Shown here piece after piece: positions 15,160 to 23,545 of a stretch of DNA of 27,173 nt. Below the pieces are notes generated by a model that was not told the DNA's origin, made no database searches, and saw only the letters and a program-made list of their open reading frames with translations. The position numbers and the translations under genes are program-made. The DNA comes from Acidimicrobium sp. BACL17 MAG-120823-bin42 (lineage in GTDB: Bacteria; Actinomycetota; Acidimicrobiia; Acidimicrobiales; Ilumatobacteraceae). The stretch lies in NCBI GenBank assembly GCA_001438985.1, contig LIAZ01000003.1:1-27173 (forward strand), in the 5' to 3' direction. Positions within the stretch are counted from its first letter, which is position 1. Each line of letters begins with the position of its first letter.

Positions 15160-16194
15160 ATGGCTGGTGGAGGCGCACTTTCATTAGGTCGAGATATTGC
15201 TATTGACCTGGGCACCGCCAACACATTGGTGTACGTCAAAGGTGAAGGCGTTGTACTGAATGAACCGAGCACTGCTGCCGTCGACAGCCGCACGGGGCAG
15301 TTGGTTGCCGTTGGTTTTGAAGCCAAGCGGATGTGGGGAAGAGCACCACAGAATATTCGTCTCGTTCGACCGCTAAAAGACGGCGTCATTGCCGATTTTG
15401 ACGTCTGCGAAAAAATGTTGCGGTTCTTTATTCAAAAAGTGCACACCAGTAAATGGAATAAGCCCCGAATGATTATTTGTGTGCCATCCGAAATTACGGG
15501 TGTCGAAAGGCGTGCGGTGCAGGACGCAGCAGAGTTTGCGGGCGCTCGTCGCCCCGTGTACATCATTGAAGAGCCAATGGCTGCGGCAATCGGAGCGGGG
15601 TTGCCCGTGCACTTGCCAAGCGCAAACCTCATTGTTGATATTGGTGGTGGTACCACCGAGGTTGCCGTTATCTCAATGGGTGGAATCGTTACTGCTTATT
15701 CGGCGCGTGTTGCAGGTGACGAATTAAATGAAGCAATCGTTGCAATGTTTAAAAAAGAGTTTGGTCTTGAAATTGGCGAAAACACTGCCGAAGAGGTGAA
15801 GCTCCAGCTTGGTTCGGCGTGGCCGCTTGCTGACGAACTGACTGCAGACGTTGGTGGCCGTGACATCGTTACCGGATTGCCGCGAACCCAGGTGGTTACC
15901 AGTGAAGATGTGCGTGCTGCATTGGACGAATCGGTAACAGCAATTGTTTCTGCGATCAAAACGACTCTTGAGCGAACTCCGCCAGAACTTGCAGCAGATG
16001 TCATTGGTCATGGACTTGTGATGTCTGGCGGTGGAGCGTTGCTGGCAGGGTTGTGCGAACGAGTTACTTACGACACAGGAATTCACGCATATTTAGCACC
16101 AGAACCGTTGTATTCGGTCGTACTCGGATGTGGATTAACACTCGACAACATCGAAGCGATGAAGGGTCTGACCACACAGACCTCATTCGATTAG
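15160..16194 (+). CDS. mreB: Rod shape-determining protein MreB (bacterial actin)
   Basis: MreB forms ATP-dependent membrane-associated filaments that organise sidewall synthesis by the elongasome; here it is 344 aa, a full-length protein. The phosphate-1 loop is DLGTANTLVYVKG (16-28), connect-1 contains VPSEITGVERRAV, EEPMAAAIGAGLPV (137-150) is canonical, and phosphate-2 is DIGGGTTEVAV (160-170). SGGGALLAGL near the C-terminus is the adenosine-binding motif. GAGGAG at 15145-15150 is the ribosome site. It opens the mreB-mreC-mreD-mrdA-rodA operon, with 38 nt after ndk. Confidence 0.98.
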   Translation: MAGGGALSLGRDIAIDLGTANTLVYVKGEGVVLNEPSTAAVDSRTGQLVAVGFEAKRMWGRAPQNIRLVRPLKDGVIADFDVCEKMLRFFIQKVHTSKWNKPRMIICVPSEITGVERRAVQDAAEFAGARRPVYIIEEPMAAAIGAGLPVHLPSANLIVDIGGGTTEVAVISMGGIVTAYSARVAGDELNEAIVAMFKKEFGLEIGENTAEEVKLQLGSAWPLADELTADVGGRDIVTGLPRTQVVTSEDVRAALDESVTAIVSAIKTTLERTPPELAADVIGHGLVMSGGGALLAGLCERVTYDTGIHAYLAPEPLYSVVLGCGLTLDNIEAMKGLTTQTSFD

Positions 16195-16213
16195 GCGCTC
16201 ACGGTAAACGGCT

Positions 16214-17284
16214 GTGTCTGTCCTTTCAGCGAAACGAAAAAGAGCCATCGCGCTGCTTTCGCTGACTTCAATCATCTTGATCACGTTGGACCTTCAGGGC
16301 AGCGCATCAACTTCGGTATTGCGTGGAACCTTTGGCGCATATTTTCGCCCCATTGAAGGTGTTGCCCGTGTAGTGACTCGGCCAATTAGCAACGCTTGGT
16401 ACGGGATTACGCATTACAACGACGTCACTGAAGAAAACAATCTGTTGCGAGAAAAGATCGCTCAGCAGGAAGGAGCCGCAGTTGCGGCAGCCGCTTCTGT
16501 TCGGCTATCTCAAGAGTTACTCGCATTAAATGGTTTGCCAACACTTGCTGGAATCAACTCGGTGAGTGCCCAAGTAATTGGTGACTCGCCATCGAATTTT
16601 TCGCAAACCGTGGAAATCAATCAGGGGAGTGACAGCGGCATCAAGGTGGGAATGCCAGTAATGAACGCTGCTGGACTAGTGGGCAAAATCACAAAAACGT
16701 TCACTCGCCGCTCAATTGTGATGCTGATTACCGACCCCGAGTACGCATTGTCGGTCAAGGTGATTAATAACCCCAAAGAATCACCAAACGTGATCGATGA
16801 TCCCGAAGCCGCCGCCACCTCTACCTCGTCAACATCAACTACGACCACAGTCCCAACAACACAAGCAACATCGAATATCCCTGGTTTTACTCCGGGGGCA
16901 ACAACGATTCCATTGAACACGATCAATGTCACGGTGTCGATTCCTTCGCTCGCTCCAACATTGACGGTTCCGGTAAGTGGTGCGTTGCCGGTTCGCGAGA
17001 CGGGAATGCTCGAAGGACGTGGTCCAACTCGCGTACCAATCGTGCGGTTCATCGATAGTGCGCAGCGCTTTGGAACCATTTTGCCTGGTGCACCAATTGT
17101 GACCTCAGGTGGATCATTGAGCCTCGCACCGCCAGACATCGTGGTGGGAACGGTGACCAAGGTGAGTGATCGGTTGGGTACTGCCGGGCCAATCCTCGAA
17201 ATCAATCTTGTAGCCGACCTCACCAACCTGTCTTTCGTGCGAATTTTGTTGTACCAGCCAATCACCGAGCGGGTAACACCGTGA
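16214..17284 (+). CDS. mreC: Rod shape-determining protein MreC, with Ser/Thr/Pro-rich insert
   Basis: MreC is a bitopic membrane protein that links MreB to PBP2 and activates it. The start is GTG 16214, 356 aa. A membrane helix spans about residues 11-28, a coiled-coil-prone helix about 72-106, and the extracytoplasmic beta domain follows. SVKV (180-183) and then GMLEGRGPTR (264-273) are family landmarks, normally close together. Here about 70 residues rich in Thr, Ser and Pro lie between them (about 188-258, including TSTSSTSTTTTVPTTQATS). The overall length is therefore above that of most MreC proteins (about 270-300). The stop overlaps the mreD GTG (GTGA). Confidence 0.93.
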   Translation: MSVLSAKRKRAIALLSLTSIILITLDLQGSASTSVLRGTFGAYFRPIEGVARVVTRPISNAWYGITHYNDVTEENNLLREKIAQQEGAAVAAAASVRLSQELLALNGLPTLAGINSVSAQVIGDSPSNFSQTVEINQGSDSGIKVGMPVMNAAGLVGKITKTFTRRSIVMLITDPEYALSVKVINNPKESPNVIDDPEAAATSTSSTSTTTTVPTTQATSNIPGFTPGATTIPLNTINVTVSIPSLAPTLTVPVSGALPVRETGMLEGRGPTRVPIVRFIDSAQRFGTILPGAPIVTSGGSLSLAPPDIVVGTVTKVSDRLGTAGPILEINLVADLTNLSFVRILLYQPITERVTP

Positions 17285-17799
17285 GTCTCAGGTTCTTGCG
17301 GTTCATTACGTCACGGTGGACGCGTCTGGTCTTGGTGTCTTCAGTGTTGTTGGCAATGCAAACAACACTGCTTAATGACATGCGCCCATTTGGGGTCATG
17401 GCTCACGTGATGGTGCTCTTCGCAGCGTCAGCGGGGGTGGTGTATGGATCAGAAATTGGAGCTCTTGCCGGACTCATCATCGGTTTGATGTATGACAGCG
17501 TGCTCACGACCCCGCTTGGCTTGGCTTCATTGGTGCTGGGTGCCACTGCCTATATTGCAGGAGTCTTTCCGTATCTTGTGCGAGATTCGTCGTGGTGGAG
17601 CAAGATCATTGCAGTTGCTATGGCGAGTGCAATTGGTGAGATTCTGTTTCCTGTTGCTCAAGCAATGGTGGGTTACAGCGGCTGGGTGCAATGGAGAGTG
17701 TTGACTGTTGCCCTTGTGGTTGGTGTGGTCAACCTCGTGTTCGCGCCAGTGATGCTGCTACTCACGAAGTGGACGCTTAAAGAGACGTTGGTCGGGTAA
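17281..17799 (+). CDS. mreD: Rod shape-determining protein MreD
   Basis: This is a small integral membrane partner of MreC in the elongasome, 172 aa, start GTG 17281. Most of its length is hydrophobic, with five or six membrane segments. GLIIGLMYDSVLTTPLG in the middle is the most conserved part of the family. It overlaps mreC by 4 nt and precedes mrdA by 5 nt. MreD is poorly conserved, so the call rests on topology, that motif and its position. Confidence 0.93.
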   Translation: MSLRFLRFITSRWTRLVLVSSVLLAMQTTLLNDMRPFGVMAHVMVLFAASAGVVYGSEIGALAGLIIGLMYDSVLTTPLGLASLVLGATAYIAGVFPYLVRDSSWWSKIIAVAMASAIGEILFPVAQAMVGYSGWVQWRVLTVALVVGVVNLVFAPVMLLLTKWTLKETLVG

Positions 17800-17804
17800 C
17801 GAAG

Positions 17805-20000
17805 ATGGCGAATCCTCAGCAATCCCGTCGACTGATATCGCTTGGAATCGTCGCAATTTCGTTAATCAGCATTTTGACCGTACGCATGTGGTTCTTGCAA
17901 TCGGTGAATGCGGAATCCGATGAGGAGATCGTGTTGTCGGTGCGCACGCGTACCATTCGGTTGTATCCAGAGCGAGGCAGAATTTTTGATATCAAGGGCC
18001 GAGTTGTTGCCGATAACAAACGTGTGTTAACTGCCACAATCGATCGTGAAGTGATCCGCGATCCAGAGGATCGTCTGATGATGTTTCAGCGTTTATCGGG
18101 GCCATTGCAAATTTCGGTAGAAGGATTATTCAAGAGATACGAGGACAAGCGTTACGGCCCGCTTGAGGCTCTTCCTTTGCAAGATGATATTTCGGAAGAG
18201 ACCGCACAGTTTTTGATGGAACGCGCGGAGGACTATCCCGGCATCTATGTGCGGGAGGATTGGAAACGAAACTATCCGTACGGAGCAATTGGCAGCCATG
18301 TCATCGGATATATGGGTGCGATCCTGGAGCGAAACGTTGAGTACTACAAGTCAATTGGTTATAACCAGAACGAGCGTGTTGGCGGGTACGGAGTTGAGCA
18401 ATCGTACGAAACCGTGTTGCGTGGAACGCCTGGTTATGTGCGTTATGAAGTGAACGCGCAAGGCAAGTTGTTGCGCTTGGAAGAGCGAGTAGAGCCAGTT
18501 GTGGGCAACGACATCGTGTTGTCAATTGACATGGAGATGCAGCAGTTTGCCGAACAGACCTTAGAAACACAATTGGTCATGCGGAAACGAGTAGAGGCGG
18601 GAATTGTCAAGTTGGAAGACGGTACACCCGACCCTGCTAACCCCGAGCCGGTGTTGTACAAAGCGCCAGCGGGTTCGGTGGTGATGATGCATCAAGACAC
18701 GGGGCAGGTGTTGGCCATGGCTTCATATCCGCGTTTTGATTTGCGGTGGTTCACCTCAGGTATCAGTTCCCAAAAGTTTGCACAGATTTTTCCTCAGTCC
18801 GACGATCCTGACATGTCGATCTTGGTGAATCGTGCCATTTCTGGTCGGTACAACTTGGGATCAACGTTTAAGCCGTTTGTGGGTTACGCGGCACTTGATA
18901 CGGGGCAACTTGTTGGGGGCGCTGACTATAAATACGTTGATCTTGGAACGTACAAGTTGGAAAGCATTCCAAATGACCGTTGTCGGCAAGGTGTGAAGTG
19001 TGTCTTCCGTAATGCAATTTGTCGTGCTACTGGTTCGCCGTGTCGTTATGGCCCAGTGAATGTGGAAAGTGCCCTTGCAGTCTCGAGTGATGCATTCTTT
19101 TACAAAATCGGTGAGCAGATTTTGACCGAGCGTGGATACCAGGCCATCCTCGAACAAGAGGTACGCAAGTTTGGTTTTGGTTCTCCAACAAATATTGACT
19201 TGCCAAACGAATATGCGGGAACCATTCCCAGCAAAGCGCTAAAAAAACGACTCGCTGACATTGGGGCAATCTCACAAGAGTCAGGTAGCGCGTATTACGT
19301 CGGAGATCAAATCCTGTTTGCAATTGGGCAGGGTCTCTTGTCTGCAACTCCCATTCAGGTGGCAACTGCATACAGTGTGTTTGGCAATGGTGGCAAGGTC
19401 ATGCAACCGCATGTTGTTCATGCAATCGTTGCGCCAGGAACGCCTGACATTCGACCGGGCATTGCCAATTTGGACTTCCTTGGTATTCCAGATGCATCCC
19501 AGGTGATTGACAAGTTCGATGACGAACAGCCCACAAGCACTATTGAAATTGGCGAAGATCGACTCGACCCAATTGTCCGTGGTCTGACACGAGTGATTCG
19601 CGGCCCTGGCGTGAACTATCAGGGGTATCGCAAGACAACGGGAGAGTTGCTGTTTCGAAATTACCCGTATGCAGAACTTCCAATCGCAGGAAAAACGGGG
19701 ACAGCGCAAGGGCTCGGTAACTTGCCATGGAATGACTCCTCTGCGTTTGGTGCATTCAGCTTGAGCCCGCGTCCAGAGTATCGCTACGCAGCGTTTGCAT
19801 ATTTAGAAAAGGCGGGTTATGGCTCGCAGGCGGCGGCGCCTGTAGTCAAATGTCTGTACATGGGGCTTGCTGGTAAGTATCGCTTTGATCCCATTACGGT
19901 TGCCGATCCACTCAATATCAATGTTGGTACAGCAGCGCCACCGTCGTACATGCGTAACCCATCGTGCCTTGTCGGTGGGCAGTCGGATAGTCGCGACTAA
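17805..20000 (+). CDS. mrdA: Penicillin-binding protein 2, elongasome transpeptidase
   Basis: This is a class B PBP that crosslinks sidewall peptidoglycan, acting outside the membrane with the RodA glycosyltransferase; it is 731 aa. An N-terminal helix is at about 9-27. The pedestal region includes YPERGRIFD (54-62) and the YGxxxSHVIGYMG-type segment (159-171). The transpeptidase motifs are Ser353-Thr-Phe-Lys356 (GSTFKP), Ser427-Ser-Asp429 and Lys630-Thr-Gly632 (AGKTGTAQG). Between the first two motifs is a segment with four cysteines (393, 399, 406, 413), unusual in PBPs. The C-terminus runs on about 75 residues past the usual FAYLEKAGYGSQAAAPV end motif. Its stop overlaps the rodA start (TAATG). 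Confidence 0.97.
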   Translation: MANPQQSRRLISLGIVAISLISILTVRMWFLQSVNAESDEEIVLSVRTRTIRLYPERGRIFDIKGRVVADNKRVLTATIDREVIRDPEDRLMMFQRLSGPLQISVEGLFKRYEDKRYGPLEALPLQDDISEETAQFLMERAEDYPGIYVREDWKRNYPYGAIGSHVIGYMGAILERNVEYYKSIGYNQNERVGGYGVEQSYETVLRGTPGYVRYEVNAQGKLLRLEERVEPVVGNDIVLSIDMEMQQFAEQTLETQLVMRKRVEAGIVKLEDGTPDPANPEPVLYKAPAGSVVMMHQDTGQVLAMASYPRFDLRWFTSGISSQKFAQIFPQSDDPDMSILVNRAISGRYNLGSTFKPFVGYAALDTGQLVGGADYKYVDLGTYKLESIPNDRCRQGVKCVFRNAICRATGSPCRYGPVNVESALAVSSDAFFYKIGEQILTERGYQAILEQEVRKFGFGSPTNIDLPNEYAGTIPSKALKKRLADIGAISQESGSAYYVGDQILFAIGQGLLSATPIQVATAYSVFGNGGKVMQPHVVHAIVAPGTPDIRPGIANLDFLGIPDASQVIDKFDDEQPTSTIEIGEDRLDPIVRGLTRVIRGPGVNYQGYRKTTGELLFRNYPYAELPIAGKTGTAQGLGNLPWNDSSAFGAFSLSPRPEYRYAAFAYLEKAGYGSQAAAPVVKCLYMGLAGKYRFDPITVADPLNINVGTAAPPSYMRNPSCLVGGQSDSRD

Positions 20001-21181
20001 TGAATCTTTCCGTATTGCAACGCGTGATACCACGCAAACCTGCAACCAATCCATTGGGCTTGCGCGGAAGTTATGCCGACCCGATACGCAATATTGATTG
20101 GGTGTTGTTGTCTGCAGTGGTTGCACAAGCTGTGATCGGTTTGTTTACCGTGTTTAGTGCCACGCGGCAACGTCTCATTGATCAACGCATGGATATCTTC
20201 GTTTACACCCAACGACAGGTGCTGTTCGTGATCATCGCTGCCGCAGTGATGGCAATTGTGATGGCGCTTGGGCATGATTGGTTTCGCGCGCAAAGTGGAT
20301 TCCTGTATGGAGGAATTCTTGTTGCGTTGATGCTGGTGCTCGGAACTGGTGCAGTGACAGGCGGTGCGCGTTTGGCGTTTGACTTCGGTCTGTTTTCGAT
20401 CCAACCTTCAGAGTTGGCAAAACCTGTATTGCTGATATTGGTCTCAAGTTATTTGAGTGAATCGGTTCCGGACCGTATCGATTGGCACCACTTTGTCATG
20501 ACGCTGTACATCGTGTTGATTCCAAGCGGGCTTATTTTGATGCAGCCCGACCTCGGATCGGCTTCAGTGATTCTGGCTGGAGTTGCTGGAATCTTGTATA
20601 TCGGAAACGCACGACGTCGATATCTTGCATTGATCGGTGGGATGTTCGTCGCAACAGCACTTGCGCTGATGGCTGCACTTCCGAGCTTGCGGTATCAGGG
20701 TGATCGTTTCGTGGCCTGGTTTTTGCAAAACTCAAACAACAAAGAATATGAAACGATTGTGTTGCAGGTGCGCTATGCAAAGCGCGCAGTGTCAACGGGT
20801 GGTTTCTTTGGCAAGGGATATCTGCAAGGTCCGTTGACAAACGGAAAGTACGTGCCCGTCCAATTTACTGACTTCCCATTTTCTGCAATTGGTGAGCAGT
20901 TTGGGATGATTGGTGGTGCGGTGGTGCTTGGTTTGTTTGCCGTGATTTTGTGGCGAATCTGGCGCACTGCGCAAATGGCACGAGACCGATTCAGCTTCTT
21001 TCTCGCGAGTGGCGCGTTCACAATGATGCTGTGGCAGGTGTTTCAGAACATTGGGATGACCCTTGGCGTGATGCCGGTCAGTGGTTTACCCCTGCCGTTC
21101 ATCAGTTATGGCGGCTCGCACCTCATTTCATCAGCCGTTTTGATCGGCTTGGTGCAAAGCATCCACATGCGCCGGTTGTAG
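20000..21181 (+). CDS. rodA: Rod shape-determining protein RodA (SEDS peptidoglycan glycosyltransferase)
   Basis: RodA polymerises lipid II into glycan strands in complex with PBP2. It is 393 aa with about ten membrane segments. SEDS hallmarks are FSIQPSELAKP, LMQPDLGSA with the family's essential Asp, TDFPFSAIGEQFG, and GVMPVSGLPLPFISYGGSHL (near the C-terminus). An N-terminal cytoplasmic stretch of about 30 residues precedes the first helix. The ATG overlaps the mrdA TAA, so the two enzymes are made together. The operon appears to end here, since the next 199 nt are non-coding and contain a promoter-like box. Confidence 0.97.
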   Translation: MNLSVLQRVIPRKPATNPLGLRGSYADPIRNIDWVLLSAVVAQAVIGLFTVFSATRQRLIDQRMDIFVYTQRQVLFVIIAAAVMAIVMALGHDWFRAQSGFLYGGILVALMLVLGTGAVTGGARLAFDFGLFSIQPSELAKPVLLILVSSYLSESVPDRIDWHHFVMTLYIVLIPSGLILMQPDLGSASVILAGVAGILYIGNARRRYLALIGGMFVATALALMAALPSLRYQGDRFVAWFLQNSNNKEYETIVLQVRYAKRAVSTGGFFGKGYLQGPLTNGKYVPVQFTDFPFSAIGEQFGMIGGAVVLGLFAVILWRIWRTAQMARDRFSFFLASGAFTMMLWQVFQNIGMTLGVMPVSGLPLPFISYGGSHLISSAVLIGLVQSIHMRRL

Positions 21182-21202
21182 GAAAGCCCCACCCCTGCGG
21201 GG

Positions 21203-21208
21203 TAGCCT
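21203..21208 (+). promoter_or_regulatory. -10 box (TAGCCT) upstream of rne, in a 199-nt non-coding leader
   Basis: TAGCCT fits TANNNT and sits in GTAGCCTAAAA, a string nearly repeated before obgE. A small hairpin, ACCCC-TGC-GGGGT (21191-21203), abuts it. The predicted start near 21215 would give rne a leader of about 165 nt. The rest of 21182-21380 shows no other feature I can support. A long structured leader is where RNase E autoregulation acts in Escherichia coli; whether it does here is unknown. Confidence 0.4.
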
Positions 21209-21380
21209 AAAAGAACGGATGGGCGCATTGCCCCTCCCAAGGTCGATCACGCGATAGCGATTCGAAACCGACGCGCAGTAATGCAGCGTGGGAAGAAGCG
21301 CTGGACCGCGACGATATTGCACGATGTGGGCGACGTTGCCGCATGGGTGCGATATCCAATACAGGAAACGAGCTAGCACA

Positions 21381-23183
21381 ATGAGTGAAATGAGCCCAGG
21401 GGCACCAACCCCCGAGCAGCCCCAAACACCGGTACAGGGTGGCGGACAAGCACGAACCCCAGGCACGCCAGGCGGTGTGAAGAAGCGTCGCCGTGGCAAA
21501 CGTGGCGGTCGTAACCGCAACAAAACTCGTGTTGACGGTGCTGCCTCAACCCCGCGTGCGGCAACTTCCGGTTCCGCGCGTCCAGACTCTGATGCGGGTT
21601 CGTCGCAAGATATCGAACTTCCGGACCCACCTCGCGAGGGCAAGATGGCCTCACCGCAGGCAGTTGAGGCTGCAACCGTCCGTAAACCACAGATCGGTGA
21701 CACTCGGCCTGCGCCAACAGTTGCGGTGGCGGCAAAACCTGCACCGGCAACGGGTGATGGCGAGTCAAAGCCAAAGAGTCGCAATCGTCGTGGCGGTAAG
21801 CGTGGCGGTCGCAATCGTCGCAAGTCATCAGATCGCAGTAGCGATAATCCAGTAGTTGGTACCGATGCAGAACTGATTGAGCGTCGACGGGGCAAAGAAC
21901 GCAACGGTAAAGCCGTGGGCCGTTACATGATGTGCGTGCAAGTTCGTGAAGAGTTCACGCAGGTTGCCATGCTTGAAGGCCGCAGTCTGATTGAGCACTA
22001 TGTATCGCGCCCAGCCGATGACGAAACTCAGATTCACGGCAACATTTACCTAGGACGCGTGCAAAACGTGTTGCCTGGCATGGAAGCCGCGTTTGTCGAC
22101 ATTGGCACGCAGAAAAATGCTGTGTTGTATCGCGGCGATGTGCAGTTCGACAAAGACGATGTGGTCGAACAAGGACCAGACCCACGCATTGAACAGGTAC
22201 TGAAATCGCGACAGATGATTTTGTGTCAGGTGACGAAGAATCCAATTGCGGCAAAGGGTGGGCGATTGACGCAGGAAGTGTCATTGCCTGGACGTTTCGT
22301 CGTGCTCATTCCAGATTCGCGTACGTATGGAATTTCAAAGCGACTACCAGAAGGCGAGCGACGCCGGTTACGCGGAATTCTTGATCGCATCAAGCCAGAA
22401 CAACATGGCATCATCGTGCGCACCGCTGCAGAAAATGCCACCGAACACGAACTCACTACAGACCTCACTCGTTTGATCGAGCAATGGAACGACATTCGCG
22501 CCAAAGCAGAGAAGGCAACTTCGCCAACATTGTTGTACCGCGAACCTCCACTTGCTGTGCGAGTGATTCGTGAAGAGTTCAGCAGTGACTACCGCGGAAT
22601 TGTGATTGATGACGCTGCTCTGTATGAAGAGGTGCGCGACTACATCGGTGCATTCAACCCAGAGTTTGCTGACCGCATCGAACTGTACGACGCTGAAAAA
22701 GAAGGCTTGCCGCTGTTCGAACAGCATCGTGTGCACGAGCAGTTGCGTAAGGCACTCGACCGCAAAGTGTGGTTGCCTTCGGGTGGATCGCTCATCATTG
22801 AGCACACTGAAGCACTCACCGTGATCGACGTCAACACGGGCAAGAACGTGGGTAAGTCCAACCTTGAAGAAACCGTATTTCATAACAACCTTGAAGCTGC
22901 CGACGAAATTGCTCGCCAGCTGCGGTTGCGTGACATTGGCGGAATCATCGTGATTGACTTCATCGACATGGAGATTCGCGACAATCGTCGCAAGGTACTT
23001 GAGGCGTTTAAAGATGCGTTGTCTCGCGACAAGACCCGCACGCAGGTGTTTGAGATTTCCGAGCTTGGTTTGGTGGAGATGACCCGTAAGCGCATCGGCG
23101 AGGGGTTATTGACTAACTTCGCCGATCCGTGTGTGACCTGTGAGGGTCGTGGGGTCATGATCGACCTTGCCATGTTGGATTAA
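21381..23183 (+). CDS. rne: Ribonuclease E/G family endoribonuclease with basic N-terminal arm
   Basis: This is an endoribonuclease for rRNA and tRNA processing and mRNA decay. I chose ATG 21381 (600 aa), which has a purine-rich GGAAACGAG upstream; the frame is open to 21288. Residues 1-175 are a disordered arm with two similar basic modules, KKRRRGKRGGRNRNK (34-48) and RNRRGGKRGGRNRRK (134-148), probably RNA-binding. The catalytic core follows, with an S1 domain starting GNIYLGRVQNVLPGMEAAFVDIG (about 220-242, in parts GNIYLGRVQNVLPG and MEAAFVDIG). Catalytic Asp483 (IDVNTGKN) and Asp526 (VIDFIDM), and the zinc-link Cys584-x2-Cys587, are all present. The protein ends right after the core, with no C-terminal degradosome scaffold. 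The arm placement is typical of actinobacterial RNase E. rplU and rpmA follow. Confidence 0.96.
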   Translation: MSEMSPGAPTPEQPQTPVQGGGQARTPGTPGGVKKRRRGKRGGRNRNKTRVDGAASTPRAATSGSARPDSDAGSSQDIELPDPPREGKMASPQAVEAATVRKPQIGDTRPAPTVAVAAKPAPATGDGESKPKSRNRRGGKRGGRNRRKSSDRSSDNPVVGTDAELIERRRGKERNGKAVGRYMMCVQVREEFTQVAMLEGRSLIEHYVSRPADDETQIHGNIYLGRVQNVLPGMEAAFVDIGTQKNAVLYRGDVQFDKDDVVEQGPDPRIEQVLKSRQMILCQVTKNPIAAKGGRLTQEVSLPGRFVVLIPDSRTYGISKRLPEGERRRLRGILDRIKPEQHGIIVRTAAENATEHELTTDLTRLIEQWNDIRAKAEKATSPTLLYREPPLAVRVIREEFSSDYRGIVIDDAALYEEVRDYIGAFNPEFADRIELYDAEKEGLPLFEQHRVHEQLRKALDRKVWLPSGGSLIIEHTEALTVIDVNTGKNVGKSNLEETVFHNNLEAADEIARQLRLRDIGGIIVIDFIDMEIRDNRRKVLEAFKDALSRDKTRTQVFEISELGLVEMTRKRIGEGLLTNFADPCVTCEGRGVMIDLAMLD

Positions 23184-23195
23184 TCAGAGTTGGGA

Positions 23196-23230
23196 AGCCC
23201 GATAGTTCAGGGGTAGAGTAGGAGACCGTT
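23196..23230 (+). other. tRNA 5'-half-like leader of rplU, including its Shine-Dalgarno
   Basis: The 47-nt gap between rne and rplU contains AGCCCGA, then TA, then GTTC-AGGGGTA-GAGT. This matches the 5' part of a tRNA (acceptor strand, T8-A9, D-arm with weak pairs). The following bases do not form an anticodon arm and there is no 3' half, so it is not a tRNA gene. The AGGAG ribosome site of rplU (23220-23224) directly follows, 6 nt before the ATG. It may be chance, a tRNA remnant or a structured leader. Confidence 0.3.
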
Positions 23231-23542
23231 ATGTACGCAGTAATCGCAACCGGAGGAAAGCAAGAGAAAGTCGCACAGGGCCAGCAGGTCCAGGTCGAAC
23301 TTCTCAATGCAGCAGATGGCGCCGAGGTGAAATTCACCCCGGTGCTCCTCGTTGACGGCGCGACCGTGTTGTCCACACCTGGCGAATTGGCCAAGGCAAC
23401 CGTTACTGCAAAAATCGTTGGTAAGGCAGCCGGTCCAAAGATCGACGGCTTTACCTACAAGCGCCGCACTAACCAGCGCCGTCGCTTCGGACATCGTCAA
23501 AAGTATTCGGTGATTGAAATCACCAGTATCGCGAAAGGCTGA
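23231..23542 (+). CDS. rplU: 50S ribosomal protein L21
   Basis: L21 is a large-subunit protein bound to 23S rRNA, 103 aa, normal size. It begins MYAVIATGGKQEKV, and the C-terminal KRRTNQRRRFGHRQKYSVIEIT is the L21 signature (in parts KRRTNQRRRFGHRQ and KYSVIEIT). AGGAG lies 6 nt before the ATG. rpmA follows after 3 nt, so the two are cotranscribed. Confidence 0.98.
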   Translation: MYAVIATGGKQEKVAQGQQVQVELLNAADGAEVKFTPVLLVDGATVLSTPGELAKATVTAKIVGKAAGPKIDGFTYKRRTNQRRRFGHRQKYSVIEITSIAKG

Positions 23543-23545
23543 AAC

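Noticed and set aside
16621..17265. 214-aa minus-strand frame
   Set aside because: It is antisense to mreC. Its Val/Thr-rich product reflects the low-complexity insert on the other strand.
21131..21904. 257-aa minus-strand frame rich in Arg and Pro
   Set aside because: It is antisense to the rne N-terminal arm and the rodA end; its composition mirrors the Arg-Gly codons of the real gene.
23196..23260. Possible complete tRNA gene before rplU
   Set aside because: Only an acceptor- and D-arm-like 5' half is present; there is no anticodon arm, T-arm or 3' acceptor strand.
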